From NCBI GenBank assembly GCA_902790175.1, contig CADAQZ010000011.1, forward strand, positions 1 to 40,020: DNA of 40,020 bases, in the 5' to 3' direction. This DNA is from an uncultured Eubacteriales bacterium (GTDB lineage: Bacteria > Bacillota > Clostridia > Christensenellales > Aristaeellaceae). This document shows positions 15,513-24,915 of this stretch, piece by piece. The notes below the pieces were generated by a model. The model was given only the letters and a program-made list of their open reading frames with translations, made no database searches and was not told the DNA's origin. Numbering within the stretch: position 1 is the first letter of the stretch; every line of letters starts with the position of its first letter. A program made the position numbers and the translations under genes.

Positions 15513-17042
15513 GTGGGAGAAGTCATACTGACCATGAAGGGCATCGACAAGACGTTCCCGGGTGTGCACGCCCTGGACCACGTCGATTTCGAAGTCCGCA
15601 AGGGTGAGGTGCACGCGCTGATGGGCGAAAACGGCGCGGGCAAGTCCACGCTGATGAAGGTGCTGACGGGCATCTACACGAAGGACTCCGGCACCATCAC
15701 CTACGAGGGCCGCGAGGTGGAATTCCACAACCCCCGCGAGGCCCAGGCGGCCGGCATCGTCATCGTTCACCAGGAGCTGAACATGATGGGCCACCTGACC
15801 GTCGCCCAGAACATCTTTATCGGCCGCGAGCCGCGCAGGGGCCTGTTCATCAAGGACGCCGAGATGAACGCCGAGGCGCGCAAGCTGTTCGCCCAGCTGA
15901 ACATCGACATCGACCCCAGGGAGACCATGAGCAACCTGACCGTCGCCAAACAGCAGATGTGCGAGATCGCGAAGGCGATCAGCCATGAGGCGAAGGTCAT
16001 CATATTCGACGAGCCGACGGCGGCGCTGACCGACACCGAGATCGAGCAGCTTTTCGTGATCATCCGCGACCTGCGCGCGAAGGGCTACGGCATCGTCTAC
16101 ATCTCGCACCGCATGGACGAGATCAAGAAGATCACCGACCGCGTGTCCGTCATGCGCGACGGCCAGTACATCGGCACGCTGATCACCGAGGAGTGCACGA
16201 AGGAAGACATCATCAACATGATGGTGGGCCGCGTCATCTACGAGGAGCCGAAGACCCACTCGATGGTGGAGGAAGGCGCGCCGGTGGTTTTGAAGGTGGA
16301 GCACCTGAACGCCGGGCGCATGGTGCAGGACGTGAGCTTCGAACTTCGCAAGGGCGAGATCCTCGGCTTCGCGGGCCTCGTCGGCGCGGGCCGCACGGAG
16401 ACCGCGCGCGCGCTGTTCGGCGCGGACCCGAAGCAGGGCGGCGACATCTATATCGACGGCAAGAAGGTGGACATCCGCTCGCCCAAGGACGCCGTGGAGG
16501 CCGGCATCAGCTACCTGTCCGAGGACCGCAAGCGCTTCGGCATCGTGCTGAAGAAGAACATCATCGAGAACTCCACGCTGGCCACGCTCCAGGAATACGT
16601 CAAGGGCCCGTTCATCGACAAGCCCAAGGAGGCCAAGGCCACCCAGAAGTACGTGGACCTGCTCAAGACCAAGACGCCCGGCATCGACCAGCTCGTGATG
16701 AACCTCTCCGGCGGCAACCAGCAGAAGGTGGTCATCGCCAAGTGGCTGGTGAACGATTCGCGCATCATGATCTTCGACGAGCCGACCCGCGGCATCGACG
16801 TCGGCGCGAAGCAGGAGATCTACGAGCTGATGAACCAGCTGGCGAAGTCCGGCAAGGCCATCATCATGATCTCCTCTGAAATGACCGAGATCCTGCGCAT
16901 GTCCGACCGCATCGTCGTGATGTGCGAGGGCCGCAAGACCGGCGAACTGGACATCGCCGAGGCCACGCAGGAGAAGATCATGACGCTGGCGACCCGAGAC
17001 ATCGACATGCAAAACAGCAAGGCGATGGAGGAGGGAGCATAA
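15513..17042 (+). CDS. Sugar ABC transporter ATP-binding protein, RbsA/MglA type
   Basis: The 509-residue protein has two fused ATPase domains. The first has a full Walker A (G-E-N-G-A-G-K-S-T, K44) and Walker B (I-I-F-D-E-P-T-A-A-L) with a drifted signature (N-L-T-V-A-K-Q-Q). The second has the degenerate Walker A G-L-V-G-A-G-R-T-E but an intact L-S-G-G-N-Q-Q signature. This asymmetry is normal for the ribose/galactose/xylose importer class. The start is GTG 15513 after GGAGGA (15501-15506). It powers the two permeases downstream, and its stop overlaps the next ATG (TAATG). Confidence 0.93.
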   Translation: MGEVILTMKGIDKTFPGVHALDHVDFEVRKGEVHALMGENGAGKSTLMKVLTGIYTKDSGTITYEGREVEFHNPREAQAAGIVIVHQELNMMGHLTVAQNIFIGREPRRGLFIKDAEMNAEARKLFAQLNIDIDPRETMSNLTVAKQQMCEIAKAISHEAKVIIFDEPTAALTDTEIEQLFVIIRDLRAKGYGIVYISHRMDEIKKITDRVSVMRDGQYIGTLITEECTKEDIINMMVGRVIYEEPKTHSMVEEGAPVVLKVEHLNAGRMVQDVSFELRKGEILGFAGLVGAGRTETARALFGADPKQGGDIYIDGKKVDIRSPKDAVEAGISYLSEDRKRFGIVLKKNIIENSTLATLQEYVKGPFIDKPKEAKATQKYVDLLKTKTPGIDQLVMNLSGGNQQKVVIAKWLVNDSRIMIFDEPTRGIDVGAKQEIYELMNQLAKSGKAIIMISSEMTEILRMSDRIVVMCEGRKTGELDIAEATQEKIMTLATRDIDMQNSKAMEEGA

Positions 17043-18055
17043 TGAAGAAAGCGCTTGAAAAGTTCAAGTCCCTCAAGCTCGTCCGCATCATGGGCTTCAA
17101 CCGCGTGGTGCTGATCGGCGTCATCATTTTGCTGTGCCTGCTGTTCCAGGTGCTCAGCGCCGTGCTGAACCACGGCAACGTGTTCCTCACCTACGCGCGC
17201 TTCTCCAGCGCCATGAACTACGGCTATTTCATCGGCTTCCTGGCCCTGGGCGTCACGTTCGTCATCGCCACAGGCGGCATCGACTTCTCCATCGGCCCGG
17301 TGATGTTCTGCGCGGCGCTGGTGTCGGGCTACTGCTTCAACAACTACAGCTTCCCGATGTGGGTCGCCCTGACCATGTGCCCGCTGATCGGCGCGCTGTT
17401 CGGCAGCGTGGGCGGCTTCTTCGTCGCCTACCTGCACCTGCCGTCGTTCATCACGTCGCTGGCGCTGATGCAGATCGCCAAGGGCGTGGGCTCCATCTTC
17501 ACCAAGACCCAGAACGTGTCCTGGCCCGGCAGCGCCGATCCCGGCGGATGGTACCGCAGCCTCTCCAACCTGACGGTCGGCAGCGTGAACATCCCCACGG
17601 GCCTGATCATACTGATCGTTCTGGCGATCATCCTGTCCATCGTGCTGAACAAGACCCGCGCGGGCCGCTACATGATCTGCCTGGGCGCGAACCGCGAGGC
17701 CGTGCGCCTCTCCGGCGTCGACACCCGGCGCTGGGAGATGCTGGCCTACGTGATCTGCGGCGCGCTGGCGGGCTTCGCGGCGATCTTCTACGTAGGCTGC
17801 TACACCACGGTGCAGCCGGTCAAGGGCGACACCTTCAACAACGAGGCCATCGCGGCCTGCGTCATGGGCGGCACGTCCATGGCGGGCGGCCTGGCTTCGA
17901 TCCTGGGCACCGTGATCGGCGCGTTCATCATCGCCATCATGCAGGAGGGCATCCTCTCGATGGGCTTCAACATCGCCTTCCAGTACTCGCTGACCGCCCT
18001 GATCCTGCTCGGCGCCGTGATCGCAGACGTCACCAGCCGCCGGCGCAAGAACTGA
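17042..18055 (+). CDS. Sugar ABC transporter permease, RbsC type (first)
   Basis: The 337-residue membrane protein of the BPD_transp_2 class has about eight to ten helices and the family motifs G-V-T-F-V-I-A-T-G-G-I-D-F-S-I-G near residue 75 and A-I-A-A-C-V-M-G-G-T-S-M-A-G-G near residue 275. The ATG overlaps the ATPase stop by one base and follows GGAGGGAG. It forms the channel together with the next gene. The D-F-S-I-G segment is the usual D-L-S-V-G signature of ribose-type permeases. Confidence 0.92.
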   Translation: MKKALEKFKSLKLVRIMGFNRVVLIGVIILLCLLFQVLSAVLNHGNVFLTYARFSSAMNYGYFIGFLALGVTFVIATGGIDFSIGPVMFCAALVSGYCFNNYSFPMWVALTMCPLIGALFGSVGGFFVAYLHLPSFITSLALMQIAKGVGSIFTKTQNVSWPGSADPGGWYRSLSNLTVGSVNIPTGLIILIVLAIILSIVLNKTRAGRYMICLGANREAVRLSGVDTRRWEMLAYVICGALAGFAAIFYVGCYTTVQPVKGDTFNNEAIAACVMGGTSMAGGLASILGTVIGAFIIAIMQEGILSMGFNIAFQYSLTALILLGAVIADVTSRRRKN

Positions 18056-18080
18056 CGGACGCCAAGAAAGGGGTATGCAA

Positions 18081-19088
18081 ATGGAAAACGCCATTGATCG
18101 CAAGAAAGCAGCCCGCTCGGCGTTCATACGCTCCAGCGCCTTCCAGCGGCTGATCATCATCGCGGTGCTGATCCTTCTGTACGGCTACTTCTACGCCGCG
18201 AGTACGTCCTTCCGCAAGTACACCACGCTGGTGCAGATCTGCAGCAACATGTACTACACGCTGCTGATGGCCATCGGCGTCACGTTCCCGCTGATCACCG
18301 GCGGCAACGACCTGAGCATGGGCACGGGCCTGATCTGCTATTCGCTGATCGGCTCCTACCTGATGCGCATCTATGGCTGGCCGCTGTGGGCCGCCATCGT
18401 GATCACCATCGCGATGGGCGTGACGATGGGCTTCATCAACGGCTTCGGCGTGGCCAAGCTGGACGTGCCGCCCTTCATCATGACGCTGGCGAGCATGATG
18501 TTCTGCCGCGGCATCGGTTCGATCCTCACCGGCGGCTTCTCCGGCACCTGGCCGGACGGCGCGGAGCCCGGCGCGGGCTTCCGCAACGCCTTCCGCCTGA
18601 TCGTCAAGACGGAGTCCGGGCGCATGCCGATCCCACTGGGCATGGTGTGGATGATTTTGCTGGTGATCATCATGACGCTGGTTTTGAACAAGACGCGCGT
18701 GGGCCGCTACACCATCGCCATCGGCTCGAACAAGGAAGCGCTCAAGCTCTCCGGCGTGAACGTGCTCAAGTGGCACATACTGGCCTACATGATCTCCGGC
18801 CTTATGACGGGCCTGGCGGCCGTCACCTACGCCGCCACGTTCTCCAACATCACGCCCGGCCAGGGCGCGGGCTTCGAGCTGAACGCCATCGGCGCGGCCA
18901 TCATCGGCGGCACCGCCATGACCGGCGGCTCCGGCTCCGTGATCGGCACGTTCCTGGGCGTGCTGCTGATCTCACTTTTGCAGGTGGGCCTGCCCTTCGT
19001 GGGCCTGAACGCCGACTGGCAGCTGCTGATCACCGGCTGCATCCTGCTGGGCGCCGTGACCATCGACAAGATGCGCAACGGCAGGTGA
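18081..19088 (+). CDS. Sugar ABC transporter permease, RbsC type (second)
   Basis: The 335-residue second permease has the signature I-T-G-G-N-D-L-S-M-G and A-A-I-I-G-G-T-A-M-T-G-G-S-G-S. It is a paralogue of the gene before it, so the importer uses a heteromeric channel, where many ribose-type systems have one permease gene. An ATG at 18075 is also in frame, but the AAGAAAGGGG binding site (18064-18073) leaves it only one base of spacing, so ATG 18081 is preferred. Confidence 0.9.
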   Translation: MENAIDRKKAARSAFIRSSAFQRLIIIAVLILLYGYFYAASTSFRKYTTLVQICSNMYYTLLMAIGVTFPLITGGNDLSMGTGLICYSLIGSYLMRIYGWPLWAAIVITIAMGVTMGFINGFGVAKLDVPPFIMTLASMMFCRGIGSILTGGFSGTWPDGAEPGAGFRNAFRLIVKTESGRMPIPLGMVWMILLVIIMTLVLNKTRVGRYTIAIGSNKEALKLSGVNVLKWHILAYMISGLMTGLAAVTYAATFSNITPGQGAGFELNAIGAAIIGGTAMTGGSGSVIGTFLGVLLISLLQVGLPFVGLNADWQLLITGCILLGAVTIDKMRNGR

Positions 19089-19171
19089 TCCCCCCGGGCC
19101 TTGGGCCCGCATCCCATTTTGAATATGTTGCGCCCGAGAGGCGTGAACATAAATATAAGGAGGTACCAACC

Positions 19172-20248
19172 ATGAAGAAGATTCTCGCACTCGTACTGAC
19201 CCTGGTTCTCGTCCTGGGGCTCACCGCTGCCTTTGCGGATGAGTATCACTTTGAGATCGTGTCCAAGGGCTTCCAGTCCACCTACTGGCAGGCCGTGCTG
19301 AAGGGCGCGAACGAAGAGGTGGAGAAGATCAACGGCGAAGGCGCCGACACCATCACGATCAACTTCGTCGGCCCCGACTCCGAGTCCGACGTGGCCCAGC
19401 AGGTGCAGCAGTTCACCTCCGCTCTGAACGCCAATCCCGCGGCCATCGGCTTCGCCGCCGTCGACCAGAACGCCTTCAACGACCTGCTGGCCGAGGCCGT
19501 CGAGAAGCAGATCCCGATCATCGGCTTCGACTCCGGCGTTCCGGGCGCTCCCGAAGGCGCTGTGTACGCCAACGCTTCCACCAACAACTACGTCGCCGGC
19601 ACCGTGGCTGCGGACGGCATGTGGGAGAAGATCGTCGACCGCATCGACGCCGCTGAGGGCGCCGTGCGCATCGGCGAGGTCAACCAGGACGCCACCGGCG
19701 AGTCCGTGACCCAGCGCGGCCTTGGCTTCATCGACCGCATCATCGAGCTGGCGGCCGAGAAGGGCTGGGGCGTGGCCGTGATCGGCAACGAGTTCTATGT
19801 GAACGGCGCTTCCGGCGAGACCGTCGCCGAGGCCGACGCCAAGATCATCATCGAGGCGAAGGTGCCCGCCCAGTCCACCGTGGAGCTGTGCGCGAACGAG
19901 GCCTCCGTGCTGCTGAACGAGGAAGACCTGATCTCCGTGTTCGGCTCCAACCAGGTTGCCGCCGAGGGCGTCGTGGCCGCCGACAAGAACCTGTTCAAGT
20001 GCGGCACCGGCGACGACACCGTCATCGCCGTCGGCTTCGACTCCGGCGCGACCCTGAAGGCCGCCATCCGTGAGGGCGTTATGTACGGCGCCGTCACCCA
20101 GAGCCCCGTGGGCATCGGCAAGGTGACCATCGACCTGCTCCTGGCCAGCGCCAAGGGCGAACCCGTCGAGGACACCGACACCGGCTGCGCGTTCTACACC
20201 ATCGACAACATCGACACTCCCGAGATCGCCGACAACCTGTACGACTAA
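19172..20248 (+). CDS. Sugar ABC transporter substrate-binding protein, RbsB type
   Basis: The 358-residue protein has a Sec signal peptide (M-K-K-I-L-A-L-V-L-T core, A-A-F-A before D-E-Y) and a periplasmic-binding-protein type 1 fold: S-T-Y-W-Q-A-V-L-K-G-A near residue 32, I-I-G-F-D-S-G-V near 110, and V-G-F-D-S-G-A near 290. It delivers the sugar to the importer encoded just upstream. ATG 19172 follows a perfect AAGGAGG (19157-19163), the strongest binding site in the operon, which fits the need for excess binding protein. Two hairpins follow the gene. The substrate is likely L-fucose or a related pentose or 6-deoxyhexose, inferred from FucI downstream. Confidence 0.9.
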   Translation: MKKILALVLTLVLVLGLTAAFADEYHFEIVSKGFQSTYWQAVLKGANEEVEKINGEGADTITINFVGPDSESDVAQQVQQFTSALNANPAAIGFAAVDQNAFNDLLAEAVEKQIPIIGFDSGVPGAPEGAVYANASTNNYVAGTVAADGMWEKIVDRIDAAEGAVRIGEVNQDATGESVTQRGLGFIDRIIELAAEKGWGVAVIGNEFYVNGASGETVAEADAKIIIEAKVPAQSTVELCANEASVLLNEEDLISVFGSNQVAAEGVVAADKNLFKCGTGDDTVIAVGFDSGATLKAAIREGVMYGAVTQSPVGIGKVTIDLLLASAKGEPVEDTDTGCAFYTIDNIDTPEIADNLYD

Positions 20249-20249
20249 T

Positions 20250-20319
20250 TCAAATGGCGCGCATCGCGTGATTTGAAGGATCGGGAAGACGGATGGAAAG
20301 CCCCGTGCTTTCCATCCGT
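20250..20319 (+). terminator. Two tandem stem-loops after the binding-protein gene
   Basis: The first hairpin runs from TCAAAT (20250-20255) to ATTTGA (20271-20276), with a GCGCG/CGCGT core and one mismatch. The second is a perfect 13-bp stem, ACGGATGGAAAGC (20289-20301) with GCTTTCCATCCGT (20307-20319), and a five-base loop. The following TCTTGCC is T-poor, so partial termination or mRNA protection is expected. Confidence 0.65.
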
Positions 20320-20321
20320 TC

Positions 20322-20350
20322 TTGCCCTGTCGCGCGATTGGTGGTATGAT
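20322..20350 (+). promoter_or_regulatory. Possible promoter for fucI-fucU
   Basis: TTGCCC (20322-20327) lies 17 bp from TATGAT (20345-20350), which also carries an extended TGG just before it. It sits directly behind the stem-loops, so fucI could be expressed both by read-through and from here. Confidence 0.45.
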
Positions 20351-20390
20351 GGAAGCGGCAAAGAACACGACGTGAGGAGGATTGATTGAT

Positions 20391-22193
20391 TTGGCAAAGA
20401 ACAGATACCTGGGCAGCTATCCGGTCATCGGCATCCGCCCGACCATCGACGGCCGCCGCGGGGTGCTGAAGGTGCGCGAGAGCCTGGAGGAGCAGACCAT
20501 GAACATGGCGCGCTCCGCCGCGAAGCTGTTTGAGGAGCATTTGCGCTACTCCAACGGCGAGCCGGTGAAGGTCGTCGTCGCGGACACGACCATCGGCCGC
20601 GTGGCCGAGGCCGCCGCCTGCGAGGAGAAGTTCCGCCGCGAGGGCGTGGCCATCACCCTGACCGTGACCCCCTGCTGGTGCTACGGCTCGGAGACCATGG
20701 ACATGGACCGCAACACCATCAAGGCCGTCTGGGGCTTCAACGGCACCGAGCGCCCCGGCGCGGTGTACCTGGCTTCCGTGCTGGCCACGCACGCCCAGAA
20801 GGGTCTGCCGGCGTTCGGCATCTATGGCCACGAGGTGCAGGAGGCCGACGACACCTCCATCCCCGAGGACGTGCAGGAGAAGCTGCTGCGGTTCGGCCGC
20901 GCCGCCGTCGCCGCCGCCACGATGCGCGGCAAGAGCTATCTGCAGATCGGCGCGATCACGATGGGCATCGGCGGCTCCATCATCGACTCGAAGTTCATCG
21001 AGGACTACCTGGGCATGCGCGTGGAATCCGTGGACGAGGTGGAGATCATCCGCCGCATGACGCTGGGCATCTACGACGAGAAGGAATATGAGAAGCTGAA
21101 GGCCTGGGCCGCCGAGAACGTGGTCGAGGGCTTCGACAAGAACCCCGAGGCCCTGCAGAAGTCCCGCGAGGAGAAGGACAGGGACTGGGAGTTCACGCTG
21201 AAGATGTACCTGATCATCAAGGACCTGCTCAACGGCAATCCCAACCTGCCCGCGGGCAACGAGGAGGAGGCCGTGGGCCACAACGCCATCGCCGGCGGCT
21301 TCCAGGGACAGCGCCAGTGGACGGACTTCTACCCGAACTGCGACTATCCCGAGGCCATGCTGAACACGTCCTTTGACCACAACGGCGCGCGCGAGCCCTA
21401 CGTGTTCGCCACCGAGAACGACGTGCTCAACGGCCTGGGCATGCTGTTCATGAAGCTGCTGACCAACCGCGCGCAGATGTTCGCGGACGTGCGCACCTAC
21501 TGGAGCCCCGAGGCCGTGAAGCGCTGCACGGGCTACGACCTGGAGGGCGTGGCGAAGGCAAACGGCGGCTTCATCCACCTGATCAACTCCGGCGCGTGCT
21601 GCCTGGACGCCAACGGACAGGCGAAGGACGCGGACGGCAACCGCCTGATGAAGCCCTGGTACGAGGTGACTGAGGCGGACCAGAAGGCCATCATGAAGAA
21701 TACCACCTGGAACTACGCCGACCTGGGCTACTTCCGCGGCGGCGGCTACTCCAGCCGCTTCGTGACCGACTGCGAGATGCCCGCGACGATGATCCGCCTG
21801 AACCTGGTGGACGGCCTCGGCCCGATGCTGCAGATCGCCGAGGGTTGGACGGTGAAGCTGCCCGACGAGGTGACCGACATCCTCTGGAAGCGCACGGACT
21901 ACACCTGGCCCTGCACCTGGTTCACCCCGCGCTGCGACGGCAGAGAGGGCAGCCCGTTCAAGACCGCCTACGACGTGATGAACCACTGGGGCGCGAACCA
22001 CGGCGCGATCAGCTACGGCCACATCGGCGCGGACCTGATCACGTTCTGCTCGATGCTGCGCATCCCCGTGGCCATGCACAACGTGCCCGTGGAGAAGATC
22101 TTCAGGCCCGCGGCGTGGAACGCCTTCGGCATGGACAAGGAGGGCGCGGACTATCGCGCCTGCGCGAACTACGGGCCGTTCTACAAGAAATAA
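20391..22193 (+). CDS. fucI: L-fucose isomerase
   Basis: The 600-residue protein matches FucI along its length: [10 protein letters not shown] at the N-terminus, [62 protein letters not shown] and M-H-N-V near the C-terminus. The enzyme interconverts L-fucose and L-fuculose (and D-arabinose/D-ribulose) with Mn2+ in the cytoplasm. The start is a TTG. TTG 20391 has suitable spacing from GAGGAGG (20374-20380), whereas TTG 20382 is only one base away. FucU follows, and RhaB/RhaD are convergent. Confidence 0.95.
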   Translation: MAKNRYLGSYPVIGIRPTIDGRRGVLKVRESLEEQTMNMARSAAKLFEEHLRYSNGEPVKVVVADTTIGRVAEAAACEEKFRREGVAITLTVTPCWCYGSETMDMDRNTIKAVWGFNGTERPGAVYLASVLATHAQKGLPAFGIYGHEVQEADDTSIPEDVQEKLLRFGRAAVAAATMRGKSYLQIGAITMGIGGSIIDSKFIEDYLGMRVESVDEVEIIRRMTLGIYDEKEYEKLKAWAAENVVEGFDKNPEALQKSREEKDRDWEFTLKMYLIIKDLLNGNPNLPAGNEEEAVGHNAIAGGFQGQRQWTDFYPNCDYPEAMLNTSFDHNGAREPYVFATENDVLNGLGMLFMKLLTNRAQMFADVRTYWSPEAVKRCTGYDLEGVAKANGGFIHLINSGACCLDANGQAKDADGNRLMKPWYEVTEADQKAIMKNTTWNYADLGYFRGGGYSSRFVTDCEMPATMIRLNLVDGLGPMLQIAEGWTVKLPDEVTDILWKRTDYTWPCTWFTPRCDGREGSPFKTAYDVMNHWGANHGAISYGHIGADLITFCSMLRIPVAMHNVPVEKIFRPAAWNAFGMDKEGADYRACANYGPFYKK

Positions 22194-22211
22194 AGAAAGG
22201 TTGTGTTTGAC

Positions 22212-22643
22212 ATGCTCAAGGGCATTCCGAGCATCCTGACCCCGGAGCTTTTGAAGATTCTGATGGAGATGGGCCACGGCGACACGATCGTGATCGGCGA
22301 CGGCAACTTCCCGGCGGCGTCCATCGCGAAGAACAGCCAGCTGGTGCGCCTTGACGGCCACGGCGTGCCGGAGGTCCTCGACGCGATCCTCCAGCTGTTC
22401 CCGCTTGACCCGTACGTGGAGGCTCCCGTCTCGCTGATGGAGGTCGTGCCCGGCGACCCGGTGGAGACCCCGATCTGGGACGAGTACGCCAAGATCGTGG
22501 AGAAGCACGAGCCCGGCACGAAGATCGGCCACATCGAGCGCTTCCAGTTCTACGAGGTGGCGAAGAAGGCCTACGCGATCGTCGCCACGGGCGAGGGCGC
22601 GCTCTACGCCAACATCATCCTGCAAAAGGGCGTTGTGAAGTAG
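22212..22643 (+). CDS. fucU: L-fucose mutarotase (RbsD/FucU family)
   Basis: The 143-residue protein begins M-L-K-G-I-P-S-I-L-T-P-E-L and has M-G-H-G-D-T-I-V-I-G-D-G-N-F-P-A, the histidine-containing motif of the RbsD/FucU pyranase/mutarotase family, and F-Q-F-Y-E-V-A-K-K-A-Y-A-I-V-A-T-G-E near the end. It interconverts the anomers of L-fucose to feed FucI. ATG 22212 lies 11 bases behind AAGAAAGG (22193-22200). The alternative GTG 22203 is too close. It ends the plus-strand operon at a terminator shared with the convergent genes. Confidence 0.92.
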   Translation: MLKGIPSILTPELLKILMEMGHGDTIVIGDGNFPAASIAKNSQLVRLDGHGVPEVLDAILQLFPLDPYVEAPVSLMEVVPGDPVETPIWDEYAKIVEKHEPGTKIGHIERFQFYEVAKKAYAIVATGEGALYANIILQKGVVK

Positions 22644-22661
22644 GACAGGGACGCAAATACA

Positions 22662-22691
22662 GGGGCCGCCTCGTTTGAGGCGGCCCCTTTT
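22662..22691 (+). terminator. Intrinsic terminator between convergent fucU and rhaD
   Basis: GGGGCCGCCTC (22662-22672) pairs perfectly with GAGGCGGCCCC (22677-22687) across GTTT, followed by TTTT (22688-22691). It is a strong terminator for the plus strand. On the minus strand the stem is the same but the T tract is weak. Confidence 0.88.
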
Positions 22692-22704
22692 GTCATGCCG
22701 TTTC

Positions 22705-23520
22705 TCAGTCCAGATACCCCTCCCGCGCCTTCACGCCGTAGTGGGCCTCCAGCTGACGCAGCTGGGGATCGGTGATGGTGTTCAGCTGCGGCAGGTGCGC
22801 GATCTTCATGTAGATCTCCGCGCCCTTCTCGGCGGTCTCGATCAGGCCGAACGCCTCGTCCAGGTCCTTGCCCACGCCGTAGATGCCGTGCTGGCTCCAG
22901 ACTACCAGGCGCGCCGTCTTCATCTTCTCGGCCGTGGCCTCGCCGATCTCGTTCGTGCCGCAGAGCATCCACGGCAACACGTTCACGCCGTCGGGGAACA
23001 CCACGATGCACTCCGAGCACGTCTGCCACAGCGAGCGGGTGAACTCGCGCTCGTCCAGCGGGTGGACGAACGTCATCGCCAGCAGGTTCGCGGGATGGCA
23101 GTGCATCACCACGCGGTTCTCCGGGTTGATGCCCAGCCGCACCACGTGGCTCATCATGTGCGCCGGGAACTCGCTGGTGAAGCTGCCGCCGTCGGTAAAG
23201 CCCCACAGCAGCTCGGCGCGCTCGCCGCCGTCCCTGATGCGCACGAGGCCCAGGTTCACGTCCGGGGCGTACTGCACGTTTTTAAAATACTTGCCCGTGC
23301 CGGTGACGAGGAAGTACTTGCCCTCGAGCTCCGGGGCCCGGAAGCCGGTGGGGATATTGCGGATGGGCACGGCGTCGAGGTCCAGGAAGTCGCGCAGGTC
23401 GGCCTCGTCCAGCATCAGCGACACGTTGCCGCCGTTGCGCTCATCCCAGCCGTGGGCGTACATGTTCGTCAGCGTGCGGACCATCTCCACCATAAAGGGC
23501 GCGGTCAGGATATCCTTCAT
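22705..23520 (-). CDS. rhaD: Rhamnulose-1-phosphate aldolase
   Basis: The 271-residue class II aldolase matches RhaD: G-W-D-E-R-N-G-G-N-V-S near residue 24, V-T-G-T-G-K-Y-F-K-N-V near 72, catalytic E117 in T-S-E-F-P-A-H, zinc ligands H140 and H142 in M-H-C-H-P-A-N-L, and a further zinc histidine in W-S-Q-H-G. It splits L-rhamnulose-1-phosphate into dihydroxyacetone phosphate and L-lactaldehyde; the related FucA acts on L-fuculose-1-phosphate. It starts three bases behind rhaB. No rhamnose isomerase (RhaA) is in the window, so its natural substrate here may come from FucI. Confidence 0.92.
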   Translation of the reverse strand: MKDILTAPFMVEMVRTLTNMYAHGWDERNGGNVSLMLDEADLRDFLDLDAVPIRNIPTGFRAPELEGKYFLVTGTGKYFKNVQYAPDVNLGLVRIRDGGERAELLWGFTDGGSFTSEFPAHMMSHVVRLGINPENRVVMHCHPANLLAMTFVHPLDEREFTRSLWQTCSECIVVFPDGVNVLPWMLCGTNEIGEATAEKMKTARLVVWSQHGIYGVGKDLDEAFGLIETAEKGAEIYMKIAHLPQLNTITDPQLRQLEAHYGVKAREGYLD

Positions 23521-23523
23521 TGT

Positions 23524-24801
23524 CTATGCCTCCTTGTCGGTCAATTGGATCTTCAGGTTGCCGAGGCACGTGGCCTCGATGGGCAGGGCGACGACCCGCT
23601 TGCCGGTGGCCTCGGCGGTCAGCCGGTTCAGATAGCCGTTCTTCGCGCCGCCGCCCACGATGTAGAGCTTATCGTAGGTCCTGCCGGTGTTGCGCTCGAT
23701 CTGCGCGATGGCGCGCCGGTAGCCCTCGGCCAGCGAGCGATAGGCGCAGCGGAAGTAGTCCGCGGGTTGTTCGGGTTTTTGGGACAGCTGGCCGTCGAAC
23801 GCCGCGCGCATGCTCCGGGGCGCCATGAAGGCCGGGTCGTCCACGTCCACGAGGGCGTCAAAGTTGCCGGCCTGGGCCTCCCGGGTGATCTCGTCCCAGG
23901 GCTTTTCGGGGCACAGCTCCTCGCGCAGCCGGTTCACCAGCCACATGCCCATGATGTTCTTGAGGTAGCGCGTATAGCCCACGCCGCCCTCGTTGCTGCA
24001 ATTCGCCAGGCGGCTGGCCTCGTCGGTCAGCGGCTTTTCCAGCTTCACGCCCAGCAGCGACCACGTGCCGCTGGACAGGTACAGCGCGTCGCCCTCCATC
24101 GGGATGCCCTCGACGGCGCTGGCGGTGTCGTGGGTGGGACAGAGCACGACCTTCACGCCCTTATAGGTCCCGATCACCGTGCCCGGCTGCGAGAGCGGGT
24201 GGAACAGGCGCGGCGGAAGCCCCAGCGCCTCGATGATGCCGGGGTCGTATGCGCCGGTCTGGGCGCGGATCATGCCGGTGGTGGTGGCCTCGGTGTACTC
24301 GTGGGCCTTCGCGCCACAGAGCCTGTACATCAGGTATTCCGGCATCATCAGGAAGTCCGTCGCATCCTTCAGCCGGCCCGCGAGCTTGTCCGCGTAGAGC
24401 TGGTAGATCGTGTTGAACGGCTCGAACTGGATGCCGGTGCGCCGGTACAGCTCCTCGAACGGCATGATCGCGTGGACCGCCTCGATGGGCCCGGCGGTGC
24501 GCCCGTCGCGGTAGGCGTAGCAGGGGAGTATCTCCTCGTCGCCCTTGAGCAGCACGTAGTCCACGCCCCAGGTGTCGATGGACAGGCTGTCGAGGTCCGG
24601 ATACGCCGCCAGCGCCGCGTCGATGCCCGCCCTGACGTGCGCGTTGAGCTCGTCGAGGTCCCAGGTCAAATGCCCGTCGCGCTCCCGAACGCCGTTCGGG
24701 AAGCGGTAGACCTCCCGCGTGCGGATCTCGCCACCCTCCATCCAGCCCACGATGTGCCGCCCGCTGGACGCGCCGATGTCGATGGCCAAACAGTGCTTCA
24801 T
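23524..24801 (-). CDS. rhaB: Rhamnulokinase (FGGY family carbohydrate kinase)
   Basis: The 425-residue kinase opens K-H-C-L-A-I-D-I-G-A-S-S-G-R-H, the phosphate-binding loop of RhaB-like FGGY kinases. It has D-T-W-G-V-D-Y at residues 76-82, C-P-T-H-D-T-A-S-A-V with the catalytic aspartate, and S-S-G-T-W-S-L-L-G for ATP binding. It phosphorylates L-rhamnulose at O1; L-fuculose is a plausible alternative substrate. The start at 24801 (ATG on the minus strand) follows GGGGAGGCG (24808-24816). The longer reading frame to 24858 lacks a binding site and would overlap the promoter. It heads the minus-strand rhaBD pair downstream of an araC-type gene. Confidence 0.92.
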   Translation of the reverse strand: MKHCLAIDIGASSGRHIVGWMEGGEIRTREVYRFPNGVRERDGHLTWDLDELNAHVRAGIDAALAAYPDLDSLSIDTWGVDYVLLKGDEEILPCYAYRDGRTAGPIEAVHAIMPFEELYRRTGIQFEPFNTIYQLYADKLAGRLKDATDFLMMPEYLMYRLCGAKAHEYTEATTTGMIRAQTGAYDPGIIEALGLPPRLFHPLSQPGTVIGTYKGVKVVLCPTHDTASAVEGIPMEGDALYLSSGTWSLLGVKLEKPLTDEASRLANCSNEGGVGYTRYLKNIMGMWLVNRLREELCPEKPWDEITREAQAGNFDALVDVDDPAFMAPRSMRAAFDGQLSQKPEQPADYFRCAYRSLAEGYRRAIAQIERNTGRTYDKLYIVGGGAKNGYLNRLTAEATGKRVVALPIEATCLGNLKIQLTDKEA

Positions 24802-24849
24802 AGAAACGCCTCCCCGAAAGAGATTGGCTGCCGTCGGTTCCATAGCTTC

Positions 24850-24878
24850 ATTATACACGAGTTTTCAGGATTGTACAA
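24850..24878 (-). promoter_or_regulatory. Sigma-A promoter of rhaBD
   Basis: On the minus strand TTGTAC (24878-24873) is 17 bp from TATAAT (24855-24850). The -35 box lies inside the perfect palindrome ATTGTACAAT. It is about 50 bp ahead of the rhaB start and downstream of the regulator gene. Confidence 0.78.
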
Positions 24879-24915
24879 TAAAAAACAGCTCATATCTGCC
24901 CCCAATCGGCGTGGC

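Noticed and set aside
19095-19109. A hairpin CGGGCC-TTG-GGCCCG between the second permease and the RbsB-type gene
   Set aside because: Only six base pairs with no T tract; too weak to list as a terminator, although it may slow decay.
20250-22625. A 791-codon minus-strand frame opposite fucI and fucU
   Set aside because: Its sequence is a compositional shadow of FucI, without domains or a binding site; FucI matches its family throughout.
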